Part shown: one piece after another, positions 7,814 to 15,583 of the stretch | How the letters are laid out: each line of letters begins with the position of its first letter | How positions within the stretch are numbered: the stretch's first letter is position 1 | Assembly (NCBI RefSeq): GCF_900109645.1 | Contig: NZ_FOBG01000002.1 | Location: 62,001-126,000 of the forward strand | DNA length: 64,000 nucleotides | Source: Duganella sp. CF402 | GTDB taxonomy: Bacteria; Pseudomonadota; Gammaproteobacteria; Burkholderiales; Burkholderiaceae_D | Direction: 5' to 3' | Notes under the pieces: model-generated | Seen by the model: the letters and a program-made list of their open reading frames with translations, nothing else | Databases searched by the model: none | Told to the model about the DNA's origin: nothing | Translations under genes and position numbers: made by a program

Positions 7814-8560
7814 TTAATAGTGTTTGCGCACGCGTTCCAGGTCTTCCGGCGTGTCGACGCCGGCGGCCGGGGCCGAGTCAGTCACATGCACGGCGATCGG
7901 ATAGCCGTGCCACAGTACCCGCAACTGCTCCAGCGCTTCGATCGATTCCAGCGGCGACACTGCGAGCGCCGGGTAGGCCTGCAGGAAGTCGTTGCGATAG
8001 GCGTACAGCCCGATGTGACGGAGCGGTACATAGCCGGCAGGCAGGCTGTCTTTGGACTGCGCAAAGGCGTCGCGGTTCCACGGTATGGTCGCGCGCGAGA
8101 AATACAGGGCACGGCCGGCCTTGTCCAACACCACTTTCACCACGTTCGGGTTGAAGGCGTCGGCGGCGTCGTGCAGCGGGTGGGCGCAGGTCGACATCGG
8201 CACGTCGGCGCCGATGCGGGACGCAGCCGCTTGCAGCAGCGCCGGGTCGATCAGCGGTTCGTCGCCCTGCAGGTTGACGATGACGGCGTCCAGCGGCAGG
8301 TTCAGCGTGTGCGCCACTTCGGCGATGCGGTCGGTGCCGGACGGGTGATCGGCGCGGGTCATGCACACTTCCACGCCGTGCTGTTCGCAGGCGGCGCGGA
8401 TGTCTTCGTGATCGGTGGCGACGATGATGCGCGCGGCGCCCGACAGCTGGGCGCGTTCGGCGACGCGCACCACCATCGGCTTGCCGCCGAGGTCGGCCAG
8501 CGGTTTGTTCGGCAGCCGGGTCGAGGCCAGGCGGGCCGGGATGATGACGATGAAACTCAC
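7814..8560 (-). CDS. kdsB: 3-deoxy-manno-octulosonate cytidylyltransferase
   Basis: A 248-residue CMP-KDO synthetase that activates KDO with CTP for the LPS inner core. Motifs are IPARLASTRLPNKPL at the start (nucleotide binding), ATDHEDI, HPSGTDRIAE and LQGDEPLID. It starts with GTG three bases after the Trm112-like stop codon, so it is the last gene of the exbB-exbD-lpxK-Trm112-kdsB operon. The next gene, adk, has its own upstream region. Confidence 0.97.
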   Translation of the reverse strand: MSFIVIIPARLASTRLPNKPLADLGGKPMVVRVAERAQLSGAARIIVATDHEDIRAACEQHGVEVCMTRADHPSGTDRIAEVAHTLNLPLDAVIVNLQGDEPLIDPALLQAAASRIGADVPMSTCAHPLHDAADAFNPNVVKVVLDKAGRALYFSRATIPWNRDAFAQSKDSLPAGYVPLRHIGLYAYRNDFLQAYPALAVSPLESIEALEQLRVLWHGYPIAVHVTDSAPAAGVDTPEDLERVRKHY

Positions 8561-8563
8561 TAT

Positions 8564-8740
8564 TCAGTCCGCCTTGTCCTGCAGGGTGCGCGCTTCATCG
8601 GCCCACATGATGGGGATGCCATCGCGGATAGGATAGGCCAGGCGATCGCCTTTGCAAATCATCTCCTGCGCCTTTTTATCGTACTCCAGCGGGCCTTTGC
8701 AGACCGGGCATACCAGGATATCAAGCAATCGAGCGTCCAC
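8564..8740 (-). CDS. Trm112/YcaR-family small zinc-ribbon-like protein
   Basis: A 58-residue protein starting at GTG (VDARLLDILVCPVCKGPL), with GGAG properly spaced upstream. The in-frame TTG at 8755 is less likely. Only the first CPVC pair of the ribbon is present and no second Cys pair is seen, as in the bacterial YcaR branch. The DRLAYPIRDGIPIMW segment is diagnostic. These proteins are thought to act as small adaptors or chaperones and are regularly found between lpxK and kdsB. It overlaps the end of lpxK by about 20 bases, suggesting coupled translation. Confidence 0.9.
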   Translation of the reverse strand: MDARLLDILVCPVCKGPLEYDKKAQEMICKGDRLAYPIRDGIPIMWADEARTLQDKAD

Positions 8741-9788
8741 GACATTTCTCCACAATTTGGTCGGCCAGCGCGCGGTCGATGCGCGCTGTTACCGGGACGA
8801 CCCACAGGCGTGGATCGTCGCTGAGTTCTTCAATTTGCGCACATTTTACTGCATCCTTCTCGGTCATCAAGATAAGGTCGGCGTCGAGGGCGGCAAATGG
8901 GCGGTCCTGGAAGTCGTGATGATCGGGTAGAGGCAGTTCGGTGATGCGCAGTCCGGCCGCTTTCAGCATGCCGAAGAAGCGCGCAGGATTGCCGATACCG
9001 GCGGCGGCGGCGATGCGCAGCGGGCCGGCACCGGCAGCCTGCTGCTGCACCAGCTCGGCGAGGCTGCGGCGCTGGCTGCGGTCGCGCAGTTGTTCGGCGA
9101 CGTCGCCGGCCAGCGTCATCTGCAGCGGCGACGCCGCGCCCACCGCCGCCGCCAGTCCGGCGCTCAGCTGAGGCGCGTTGATCACGGTGAAATCACGCCG
9201 GCGCGACACCGGCTCGCGCAGCGGCCCGGCCGGCAGCAGCCAGCCGTTGCCCGCCCCGCGCCCATCGAACAGGATGATTTCCACATCGCGTTGCAGCTTG
9301 TAGTGCTGCAGGCCGTCGTCGGTCAACAGGATATCCACATCCGGATGCGCGACCAGCAAGGCGCGGCCGGTCGCGGCGCGATCCCGCCCCACCATCACCG
9401 GCGCCCCAGTGCGCTGCTTGATGAGCAGCGGCTCGTCGCCGACCTGCGCCGGCGTCGAGGCGGCGGTCACTTCGCGCGCGCCCTCTTCCGCGCTGCCAAA
9501 CCCACGCGAAATCACCCCCGGCCGCATGCCCGCCTCTTGCAAAGCCTGCACCAGCCAGATCGTCAACGGCGTCTTGCCCGTGCCGCCGATGTAGATATTC
9601 CCCACCACCACCACCGGCACCGGCAACCGCGACGATTTCAGCACGCCCGCGCGGAACAAGGCCAGGCGCACGCCGCTCAGCACGCGGAACACCAGGGAAA
9701 GCGGCCACAACGCACAAGCCAGCGGTCCGCGCCGCAGCCAGTTACGCGTCAGTGTGGATTCCAGCGCCGACGAATTATTTGCCGCCAC
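8721..9788 (-). CDS. lpxK: Tetraacyldisaccharide 4'-kinase
   Basis: A lipid A pathway kinase at the inner membrane that phosphorylates the tetraacyldisaccharide 1-phosphate. An N-terminal membrane-associated helix (GPLACALWPLSLVFRVL) precedes the Walker A GNIYIGGTGKTPLT. DDGLQHYKLQRDVEI and the C-terminal HHDFQDRPF and MTEKDAVKC segments are typical. The start is uncertain: GTG at 9788 (VAANNSSALESTLTRNWLRRG) is chosen, giving 355 residues and a short overlap with exbD; a TTG at 9827 would run further into exbD. It is translationally linked to exbD and the Trm112-like gene. Confidence 0.94.
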   Translation of the reverse strand: MAANNSSALESTLTRNWLRRGPLACALWPLSLVFRVLSGVRLALFRAGVLKSSRLPVPVVVVGNIYIGGTGKTPLTIWLVQALQEAGMRPGVISRGFGSAEEGAREVTAASTPAQVGDEPLLIKQRTGAPVMVGRDRAATGRALLVAHPDVDILLTDDGLQHYKLQRDVEIILFDGRGAGNGWLLPAGPLREPVSRRRDFTVINAPQLSAGLAAAVGAASPLQMTLAGDVAEQLRDRSQRRSLAELVQQQAAGAGPLRIAAAAGIGNPARFFGMLKAAGLRITELPLPDHHDFQDRPFAALDADLILMTEKDAVKCAQIEELSDDPRLWVVPVTARIDRALADQIVEKCRGRSIA

Positions 9789-10209
9789 CGGTTTGCGCCG
9801 CAAAGGTAAGTTTCTCGTAGCCGGCAAGACGCGCGGCTTCCATCACATTGATCACCATCTGGTGCATGGCGAACTGGTCGGCATTGACGATCACCACCGG
9901 CGACTTGCCGGCCTCGCCGCCCTTGCCCGCCGCCTCGCGCAACGCCTGCGCAAAGCCGCCCACGTCGCGGAACGACACCGGTTCGCCGTTGATGGTGTAG
10001 TTGCCCTTGGCATCCACCGTCACGTTCAACTCAAACGGCTTCTCGGTGGCCTTCTGCGCATCGGCGGTCGGCAGCGTGATCTGCAGCTCGGTGAACTTGC
10101 TGTAGGTGGTGCTGACCATCAGGAAGATCAGGATCACCAGCAGCACGTCGATGAACGGGATCAGGTTGATCTCCGGATCCTCGCGGCGCTGGCCTTTGCG
10201 GAAATTCAT
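9775..10209 (-). CDS. exbD: ExbD/TolR-family biopolymer transport protein
   Basis: A 144-residue inner-membrane protein. A short cytoplasmic N-terminus (MNFRKGQRREDPEINLIPFIDV) leads into a single transmembrane helix (about 18-38) carrying the conserved Asp in PFIDVLLVI, which carries protons in ExbB/ExbD and TolQ/TolR motors. A periplasmic domain follows (VVIVNADQFAMHQMVINVMEAAR). It lies 21 bases downstream of exbB. Whether it energises TonB or plays a Tol-like or lipid-export role cannot be settled; its position next to lpxK is usual in betaproteobacteria. Confidence 0.93.
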   Translation of the reverse strand: MNFRKGQRREDPEINLIPFIDVLLVILIFLMVSTTYSKFTELQITLPTADAQKATEKPFELNVTVDAKGNYTINGEPVSFRDVGGFAQALREAAGKGGEAGKSPVVIVNADQFAMHQMVINVMEAARLAGYEKLTFAAQTGGGK

Positions 10210-10230
10210 GGCGCGTCCTTGTTTCTCGCG

Positions 10231-10836
10231 TTACTTGCGCTTGCTGTGGACGATATCGACAAACTTCACCGCCTGCTGCTCCATGTCGATGATGAAGCTA
10301 TCGACCAGCGCGCGGAAGTGGCGGTAGAACACCAGGGTCGGCATCGCGATCGCCAGGCCGAAGCCGGTGTTGTACAGCGCCACCGAAATACCGTGCGCCA
10401 GCGCCGCAGGATTGGAGCCGGCCGCGTTCTGCGAACCGAAAATCTCAATCATGCCGACTACCGTGCCGAACAGGCCCATCAGCGGAGCCAGGGTGGCAAT
10501 GGTGCCCAGCGTGGTCAGGAAGCGTTCCAGCGTGTGCGCCACGCCGCTGCCCGCTTCTTCAATCGACTCCTTCATCACCTCGCGCGGCGCGTCGACGTTG
10601 CGCAGCGCAGCCGACAGCACGATGCCCAGCGGCGAGGATTTTTCCAGCTTGTCGATGATGTCGGGCGTGATGTGGTTGCTGCGGTAGACCTGCACCACCT
10701 CGTCCAGCAGCTTTTTCGGGATGATCTTGCTGCGGCGCAGATACATCAGGCGTTCGATAATCAAGGCGGTTGCGACGATGGACGCAATCAACAACAGCCA
10801 GATAGGCCAACCAGCAGCTTGGAATATGGCGAGCAA
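10231..10836 (-). CDS. exbB: ExbB/TolQ/MotA-family proton channel protein
   Basis: A 201-residue inner-membrane protein with three hydrophobic helices (about 5-27, 105-130, 150-172). Family blocks include LERFLTTLGTIATLAPLMGLFGTVVGMI and the late GISVALYNTGFGLAIAMPTL. The start is TTG at 10836, because AGGAG sits directly upstream at good spacing and the reading LLAIFQAAGWPIWLLL matches family starts. The longer frame to 10947 runs into the repeat array and is not supported. It heads the operon exbB-exbD-lpxK-Trm112-kdsB. Confidence 0.93.
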   Translation of the reverse strand: MLAIFQAAGWPIWLLLIASIVATALIIERLMYLRRSKIIPKKLLDEVVQVYRSNHITPDIIDKLEKSSPLGIVLSAALRNVDAPREVMKESIEEAGSGVAHTLERFLTTLGTIATLAPLMGLFGTVVGMIEIFGSQNAAGSNPAALAHGISVALYNTGFGLAIAMPTLVFYRHFRALVDSFIIDMEQQAVKFVDIVHSKRK

Positions 10837-11490
10837 AACGAACTCCTGAATATTAACAACCGAATGGCGCAATGTATCTTGTTGGGCCGCAGTCGGCAAG
10901 TGTCTGGCGGAGTTCTCAACATTTTCTGTGGACAATAATGTGAGCAAAGCCAGACCTTCATCGCTAAACTATTGATCTGTAAGGGAATACTTGTACCGCT
11001 CAAAAATCGCGCAGCTGAATGGGAACTTATCTCAGTTATGCCCAATTTCTGTGGACAAGATTGTGCGCAAGGCGGCCAACTCATCCTAAGCAAATGATTT
11101 AAAAGGATATTTTTTCCGTGCGCAAAAAACTGGCAGCTTTTGCGTAGCCAAACTACGCTGTGCACTTCTGCACACTTCGTGTGGATAAGATTGTTAGCAA
11201 GCACTTCCACAACATGAAATACCGTTGATTTATAAGGGATTTTTTGCCTTGAGTAAAAACATGGCAAGCGAGAGGTTTTGGCGCTTTTTCAGGGCGAAAA
11301 GCAGCTTATCCACCGGCGTGCGCCGGAACGCGACTGATCGCTTTCTACTATCGCCTCCAACTGTGCAGTTCTGCACATTTTGTGTGGATAAGATTGTTAG
11401 CAAGGCCCAGCTCGATTATTCAAGTCATTGATTTGTAATATATTTATTGCCATGCGCAAAAATAAAGCAGGCGATTTCAAGAGCAGCCAG

Positions 11491-11560
11491 GGGGACTTGC
11501 CGTTGTCCAAAACAGCGGCCGGTGATATTCACCAGCCAGTACCATTCGGGGGCAAGTCCC
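11491..11560. repeat. 70-base palindromic element inside the array
   Basis: Outer arms GGGACTTGCC (11492-11501) and GGCAAGTCCC (11551-11560) pair perfectly. A smaller hairpin GGTGA-TAT-TCACC lies inside at 11521-11533. It sits between modules four and five of the array and looks like a REP-type extragenic palindrome. Whether it is dispersed elsewhere in the genome cannot be seen here. Confidence 0.55.
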
Positions 11561-11840
11561 GAGTTTTGCACAAATTCTGTGGATAAAAGTGTGCGAAACA
11601 GTGCACAGCAGCACTTAAGTCATTGATTTGTCACAATATAATTTCCGTGCGTAAATTTTAAGCATGACAAAAACAACAACAAGAAAAAGGCTATCGCTCA
11701 CTAAAGTTTCACACATCTTTTGTGGATAACTTTGTGCGTAACCGTGGCCGGGACGAGCAAAGTACTTGATCCGTAAGGGTTTTTCTTCAGTGCACGCAAA
11801 TACGGCACAAATGTTTACCCTTTAAAATCATGGACCTACC

Positions 11841-11846
11841 TATAAT
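11841..11846 (+). promoter_or_regulatory. Candidate -10 box for xseA
   Basis: TATAAT about 79 bases upstream of the xseA start. No good -35 hexamer is seen at normal spacing. A degenerate DnaA box (11897-11905) lies between this site and the gene, so DnaA could influence xseA expression. Confidence 0.4.
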
Positions 11847-11924
11847 ACCTAGTGCAAACACTACGCTGTGACCGCAGTGTGACCAAACCCACATAGTGTG
11901 GATAGTTTCATTTTTTGAAATCCT

Positions 11925-13283
11925 ATGAACTTCGACGAACACATTGACCCCGCCCCGGCCGCCGCGCCGGCCATCACCGTCAGCGCGCTGAACCAGGCCG
12001 TCTCGCGGCTGCTGGAGCGCAGTTTTCCACTGACGTGGATTTCGGGTGAAGTGTCCAACTTCACGCGGGCGGCGTCGGGGCATTGGTACTTCACGCTCAA
12101 GGACGATGGCGCGCAAGTGCGGGCGGTGATGTTCCGGGGCCGCGCGCAATACGCCAACTTCGTGCCGCGCGAGGGCGACAAGGTCGAAGTGCGGGCGCTG
12201 GTCACGCTGTACGGGCCGCGTGGGGATTACCAGATCAATGTGGAAGCGATACGCCGCGCCGGTGTCGGCTCGCTGTTCGAGGCCTTCCAGCGCTTGAAAG
12301 AGAAGCTCGATGCGGCCGGCCTGTTCCATCCGGAGCGCAAGCGCGCGCTACCGATGTTCCCGCGCACGGTGGGCATCGTCACCAGCCCGCAGGCGGCGGC
12401 GCTGCGCGACGTGCTGACCGCGCTCAAGCGGCGCGCGCCGCATGTGCAGGTGGTGCTCTACCCTACTCCGGTCCAGGGCCAGCTGGCCGGCGAGAAAATC
12501 GCCGCCGCCATCGATGCCGCCTCGCTGCGCAATGAGTGCGATGTGCTGATCGTGTGCCGGGGCGGCGGCAGCATCGAGGATTTGTGGTCCTTCAATGAAG
12601 AAGATGTGGCGTATGCCGTAGCCAATTGCCGCATGCCGGTAATTTCGGGCGTAGGCCACGAGACCGACTTCACGATCTGCGATTTCGCCGCCGACCTGCG
12701 CGCGGCGACGCCGACGGCAGCAGCGGAATTGGCCGTTACGCCGCGTGCCGACTGGATCGGTTCGCTGAAGGCGGATGTGGTCGACCTGCGCCGCGCCATG
12801 CGTCGCAAGCTTAACGATAGCGAACAAGCGCTGGACGGCTACTCGCGCCGCTTGCTGAACCCGAGCGCGCAGATCGATCAGCAGCGTCACAAGCTGCGCG
12901 CGATGGCGGCTGCCATGACGCACGCCAACCGCGCGCCGTTGACGCAGGCGCGCCATCAGCTGGATCGCTTGAGCGGTCGGCTCGGCGCGCGCAAGCCGGA
13001 AGTGAGCGGCGCGCGTTCGGTGCTGGCGAGTCTGCAGCACCGGGCCGCGATCAGCGTCAGCACGCAACTGAGCCAGCGCCGCGACGCACTGGCCGCCCTC
13101 GCCTCGCAACTGGAGTTATTGAATCCGCAGCGCACGCTGGAGCGCGGCTATGCCATCGTGACGGATGAAGCGGGCGCGGTCATGCGCGCGCCGTCGCAAC
13201 TCAAGCCGCGCAGCAGCGTCACCGTACGCCTGGCCGAAGGCAGCGCCCGCATCGGCATCGACAGCGTCGACAGCGTCGATTAA
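11925..13283 (+). CDS. xseA: Exodeoxyribonuclease VII large subunit
   Basis: A 452-residue catalytic subunit of ExoVII, which degrades single-stranded DNA with XseB. An N-terminal OB fold (about 18-115: TWISGEVSNFTRAASGHWYFTLKD, REGDKVEVRALVTLY) is followed by the nuclease domain with GIVTSP, CRGGGSIEDLW and SGVGHETDFTICDFAAD. The coiled-coil C-terminal part includes ERGYAIVTDEAG. The length is normal. No xseB is in the window. Its TAA shares bases with the TAA of the convergent glk gene. Confidence 0.97.
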   Translation: MNFDEHIDPAPAAAPAITVSALNQAVSRLLERSFPLTWISGEVSNFTRAASGHWYFTLKDDGAQVRAVMFRGRAQYANFVPREGDKVEVRALVTLYGPRGDYQINVEAIRRAGVGSLFEAFQRLKEKLDAAGLFHPERKRALPMFPRTVGIVTSPQAAALRDVLTALKRRAPHVQVVLYPTPVQGQLAGEKIAAAIDAASLRNECDVLIVCRGGGSIEDLWSFNEEDVAYAVANCRMPVISGVGHETDFTICDFAADLRAATPTAAAELAVTPRADWIGSLKADVVDLRRAMRRKLNDSEQALDGYSRRLLNPSAQIDQQRHKLRAMAAAMTHANRAPLTQARHQLDRLSGRLGARKPEVSGARSVLASLQHRAAISVSTQLSQRRDALAALASQLELLNPQRTLERGYAIVTDEAGAVMRAPSQLKPRSSVTVRLAEGSARIGIDSVDSVD

Positions 13284-14272
13284 GCGGCGGAGAGCATGGC
13301 GGACATGCCGGTCAGCACCGGGTTCTGCTCGGTGATAACGTAGGTAGGGATGTGGGCCAGGTAATCGGAGAAACGCCCCTTCTGCTCGAAGCGCGCGCGG
13401 AAGCCTGAACGTTCGAAGAACTCGCTCATCTTCAGCACAGTGCGGCCGCCGATGTAGATGCCGCCTTTCGCGCCCAGCGTCAGCGCGACGTTGCCGGCCA
13501 CGGTGCCCAGCATTTCGCAGAACGCCAGCAAGGTCTCTTCACACACCGGGTCATGACGATGCACACCGCGCTCCATGATCTCGGCCGTCGTCAAATTCTG
13601 CGGCTCAACGCGCGCCCGCTCGCACAGGGCGCGGTACACCAGCGCCATGCCGATGCCCGACACCAGCCGCTCGCTCGACACGTGCTCGTGATAACGCCGC
13701 GCATAGCGCAGGATATCGATCTCACGCTCATTCATGGGCGCGAAGGTAGCATGGCCGCCCTCGCTGTCGATGGCGATCCAGCGGTCGCCGGCCGGCACCA
13801 GCGCCGACACGCCCAGCCCCGCATCCGCCCCCACCAGCCCGATGGTCGCGCCGGTACGAACAATGCCGCCGCCGATCTGGTGCTTGTGCTCCGGCGCCAG
13901 GTAGGGCAAGGCGCTGGCCAGCGCGGTGAAGTCGTTCACCACCACCAGCGATTTCAAACTGAATTGCGAACACACCGCCTCGATCGAGAACGACCAGTGA
14001 TGGTTGGTCATGGTCACCCAGTCGCCGTCGATTGGGTTGGCGATGGCGATGCCGGCAAAGCGCGCCTGATAGCCGCCCGCCGCCACCGTCGCCGCCTGCG
14101 ACAAATACGCCACCAGCGCCGCCCCCAGGGTCGGATAAGCCTGGCATTCGGTGACCCACACCGCCTCGATCTGATTGGGCGCCGTCTCCAGCCCGAAGCT
14201 GGCACTGGTGCCGCCGATGTCGGCCAGAATCCGCGGGCCGTGCGCGAGGTGCGAAAAAGCGTCGCGTTTCAT
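13280..14272 (-). CDS. glk: Glucokinase
   Basis: A 330-residue ATP-dependent kinase making glucose 6-phosphate. Motifs are the phosphate-binding LADIGGTSASFGL near 17-29, NPIDGDWVTMTNHHW, VVNDFTALA with the catalytic Asp, and DSEGGHATFAP. It is divergent from a LacI-type regulator gene, and palindromic operator-like sites lie between the two. Control of glucose uptake and phosphorylation by that regulator is therefore likely. Confidence 0.96.
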   Translation of the reverse strand: MKRDAFSHLAHGPRILADIGGTSASFGLETAPNQIEAVWVTECQAYPTLGAALVAYLSQAATVAAGGYQARFAGIAIANPIDGDWVTMTNHHWSFSIEAVCSQFSLKSLVVVNDFTALASALPYLAPEHKHQIGGGIVRTGATIGLVGADAGLGVSALVPAGDRWIAIDSEGGHATFAPMNEREIDILRYARRYHEHVSSERLVSGIGMALVYRALCERARVEPQNLTTAEIMERGVHRHDPVCEETLLAFCEMLGTVAGNVALTLGAKGGIYIGGRTVLKMSEFFERSGFRARFEQKGRFSDYLAHIPTYVITEQNPVLTGMSAMLSAA

Positions 14273-14318
14273 GTCTCTTTCCGATCTGTCTTGTCGTTCT
14301 TGCTGGCGCTTGTATTAT

Positions 14319-14335
14319 ATGACATACAATGTCAT
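14319..14335. promoter_or_regulatory. Inverted repeat in the glk/LacI-type intergenic region
   Basis: ATGACAT-3 bases-ATGTCAT, a perfect 7-bp inverted repeat 47 bases upstream of glk, touching the next operator. It may be a second regulator site. Confidence 0.4.
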
Positions 14336-14348
14336 GAAAACGTTTTCA
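14335..14348. promoter_or_regulatory. LacI-family operator, perfect 14-bp palindrome
   Basis: TGAAAACGTTTTCA has the central CG and A/T-rich arms typical of LacI-family operators. A degenerate second copy, GAAAAGGTTTTC (14420-14431), lies just before the regulator's ribosome site. The pair suggests that the adjacent regulator represses both itself and glk. Confidence 0.75.
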
Positions 14349-14457
14349 AACGCGTGTTTATTAAATACCGGCAGCGCCAGAAAGTCAATGCGCCTGGAGT
14401 TTTATGGTAACCTTCGGACGAAAAGGTTTTCATAACTACACTGATAAAGGAAATACT

Positions 14458-15477
14458 TTGGCAGACAGTTCCCGTTCCACCGGCCCATCGACCCTGATGG
14501 ATGTTGCACGCCAGGCGGGAGTCTCCCCCAGTACGGTTTCCCGCATCCTGAACGGCACCGCCCGCGTTTCCGACGACAAGCGCCAGGCCGTGCTGAAAGC
14601 CATCGAGCAGATGAACTTCGCGCCCAACCAGATGGCGCAGGGCCTGAAAAAAGGCCGCTCGATGACCATCGGCATCGTGGTGCAGGATATTTCCTCGCCC
14701 TTCTTCGACGAAACCCTGCGCGGCGTGGACGACGGCCTGAAAGGCACCGGCTTCGCCTCGGTCATCGTCAGCGGCCACTGGAACGCCGACGAGGAAGCCG
14801 ACCGCATCCGCCTGCTGCTGGCGCGCAAGGTCGACGGCATCATCCTGCTGTCGGGCCGCATGGCCGACGAGACGGTACTGAATTTCTCGACCCAGCGACC
14901 GATCGTCTCCACCGGCCGCGCACTGCAAACCCGCACCGCGCTCGGCTTCAAGATGGACAATGAATACGGCGCCTATCTCGCCGTGCACCACCTGATCGAG
15001 CTGGGCCACCGCCACATCGCCTTCATTTCCGGCCCGGCCAACAACAGCGACGCCGACGAGCGCCTGGCCGGCTACAAGCGCGCGCTACAGGAGGCCAGCC
15101 TGCCGGTGGACGAGAACTTGATCGTCGAGGGTAACTATCACGAGGCCAGCGGCATGCTGGCCATGAACCGCCTGTTCGACACCCACCAGCAGTTCACCGC
15201 CGTGTTCGCCGCCAATGACCTGAGCGCCTACGGTGCGCGGCTGGCCTTGTACCGCAAGGGCATCCGGGTGCCGGACGATATCTCGCTGGTCGGCTTCGAT
15301 GACCTGCCCGGCTCGTCGTACACCACGCCGCCGCTGACCACCATCCGCCAGCCGCTGTACGACATCGGCCGCATCGCCACCCAGGCGCTGCTGCGCATCA
15401 TCAACGGCGAGGAAGCGCGCGGCGAGGTGCCGCCGCTGGAGCTGATCGTGCGCGAGACCACGCGCCGCGCCCGGTAA
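14458..15477 (+). CDS. LacI-family transcriptional regulator
   Basis: A 339-residue repressor. The N-terminal helix-turn-helix is STLMDVARQAGVSPSTVSRILNG, with a hinge helix AINQMA-like segment (APNQMAQGLKKGRS). The periplasmic-binding-protein-like sugar domain ends VGFDDLPGSSYTTPPLTTIRQPLYDIG. TTG at 14458 is chosen because AAAGG sits at the right distance; the in-frame ATG at 14404 would place the second operator inside the coding region. The effector is probably a sugar or sugar phosphate. It is divergent from glk. Confidence 0.92.
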   Translation: MADSSRSTGPSTLMDVARQAGVSPSTVSRILNGTARVSDDKRQAVLKAIEQMNFAPNQMAQGLKKGRSMTIGIVVQDISSPFFDETLRGVDDGLKGTGFASVIVSGHWNADEEADRIRLLLARKVDGIILLSGRMADETVLNFSTQRPIVSTGRALQTRTALGFKMDNEYGAYLAVHHLIELGHRHIAFISGPANNSDADERLAGYKRALQEASLPVDENLIVEGNYHEASGMLAMNRLFDTHQQFTAVFAANDLSAYGARLALYRKGIRVPDDISLVGFDDLPGSSYTTPPLTTIRQPLYDIGRIATQALLRIINGEEARGEVPPLELIVRETTRRAR

Positions 15478-15583
15478 CTTCGGCTAACCCACACAAAACG
15501 CCGGACTTTTCAGCGATCGCCGCCCATCCGCTTTACAATGGTGGGCGTTTCGACATTTTTAACACCTACACAAAGGAAGAACA

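Larger units (their letters stand above)
10921..11910. repeat. Array of six two-part modules with DnaA-box-like sequences
   Basis: This 1.09-kb gap between exbB and xseA has no supportable gene. It holds DnaA-box-like 9-mers on one strand at 10927 and 11050 (TGTGGACAA) and at 11180, 11383, 11578 and 11721 (TGTGGATAA, the exact complement of TTATCCACA). Degenerate ones lie at 11897 (TGTGGATAG) and, inverted, 11306 (TTATCCACC). Five of the first six are followed exactly 45 bases after the box start, and one 44 bases, by a TTGATTTGTAAGGG-like block and then T-rich and GTGCGCAAAAA-like sequence. The sequence between the two blocks varies while its length does not. Copies at 11159-11203 and 11361-11406 are almost identical and include a TGTGCA/TGCACA hairpin. 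The function is unknown; DnaA binding is inferred. Confidence 0.8.

Noticed and set aside
10788..11267. 159-codon minus-strand frame covering part of the repeat array
   Set aside because: The coding would run through the repeat modules and overlap exbB; composition is unlike the genome's genes and no ribosome site supports it.
10921..11910. CRISPR array
   Set aside because: Repeats are degenerate, of two different blocks, with intervals of 123-203 bases and no cas genes; not a CRISPR layout.
10921..11910. Main chromosomal origin
   Set aside because: DnaA-like boxes are present, but rpmH, dnaA, dnaN and gyrB are absent and no clear AT-rich unwinding tract was identified, so oriC is not called.
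11787..12329. 180-codon minus-strand frame at the xseA start
   Set aside because: Antisense to the conserved OB-fold of xseA and to its leader; no family match.
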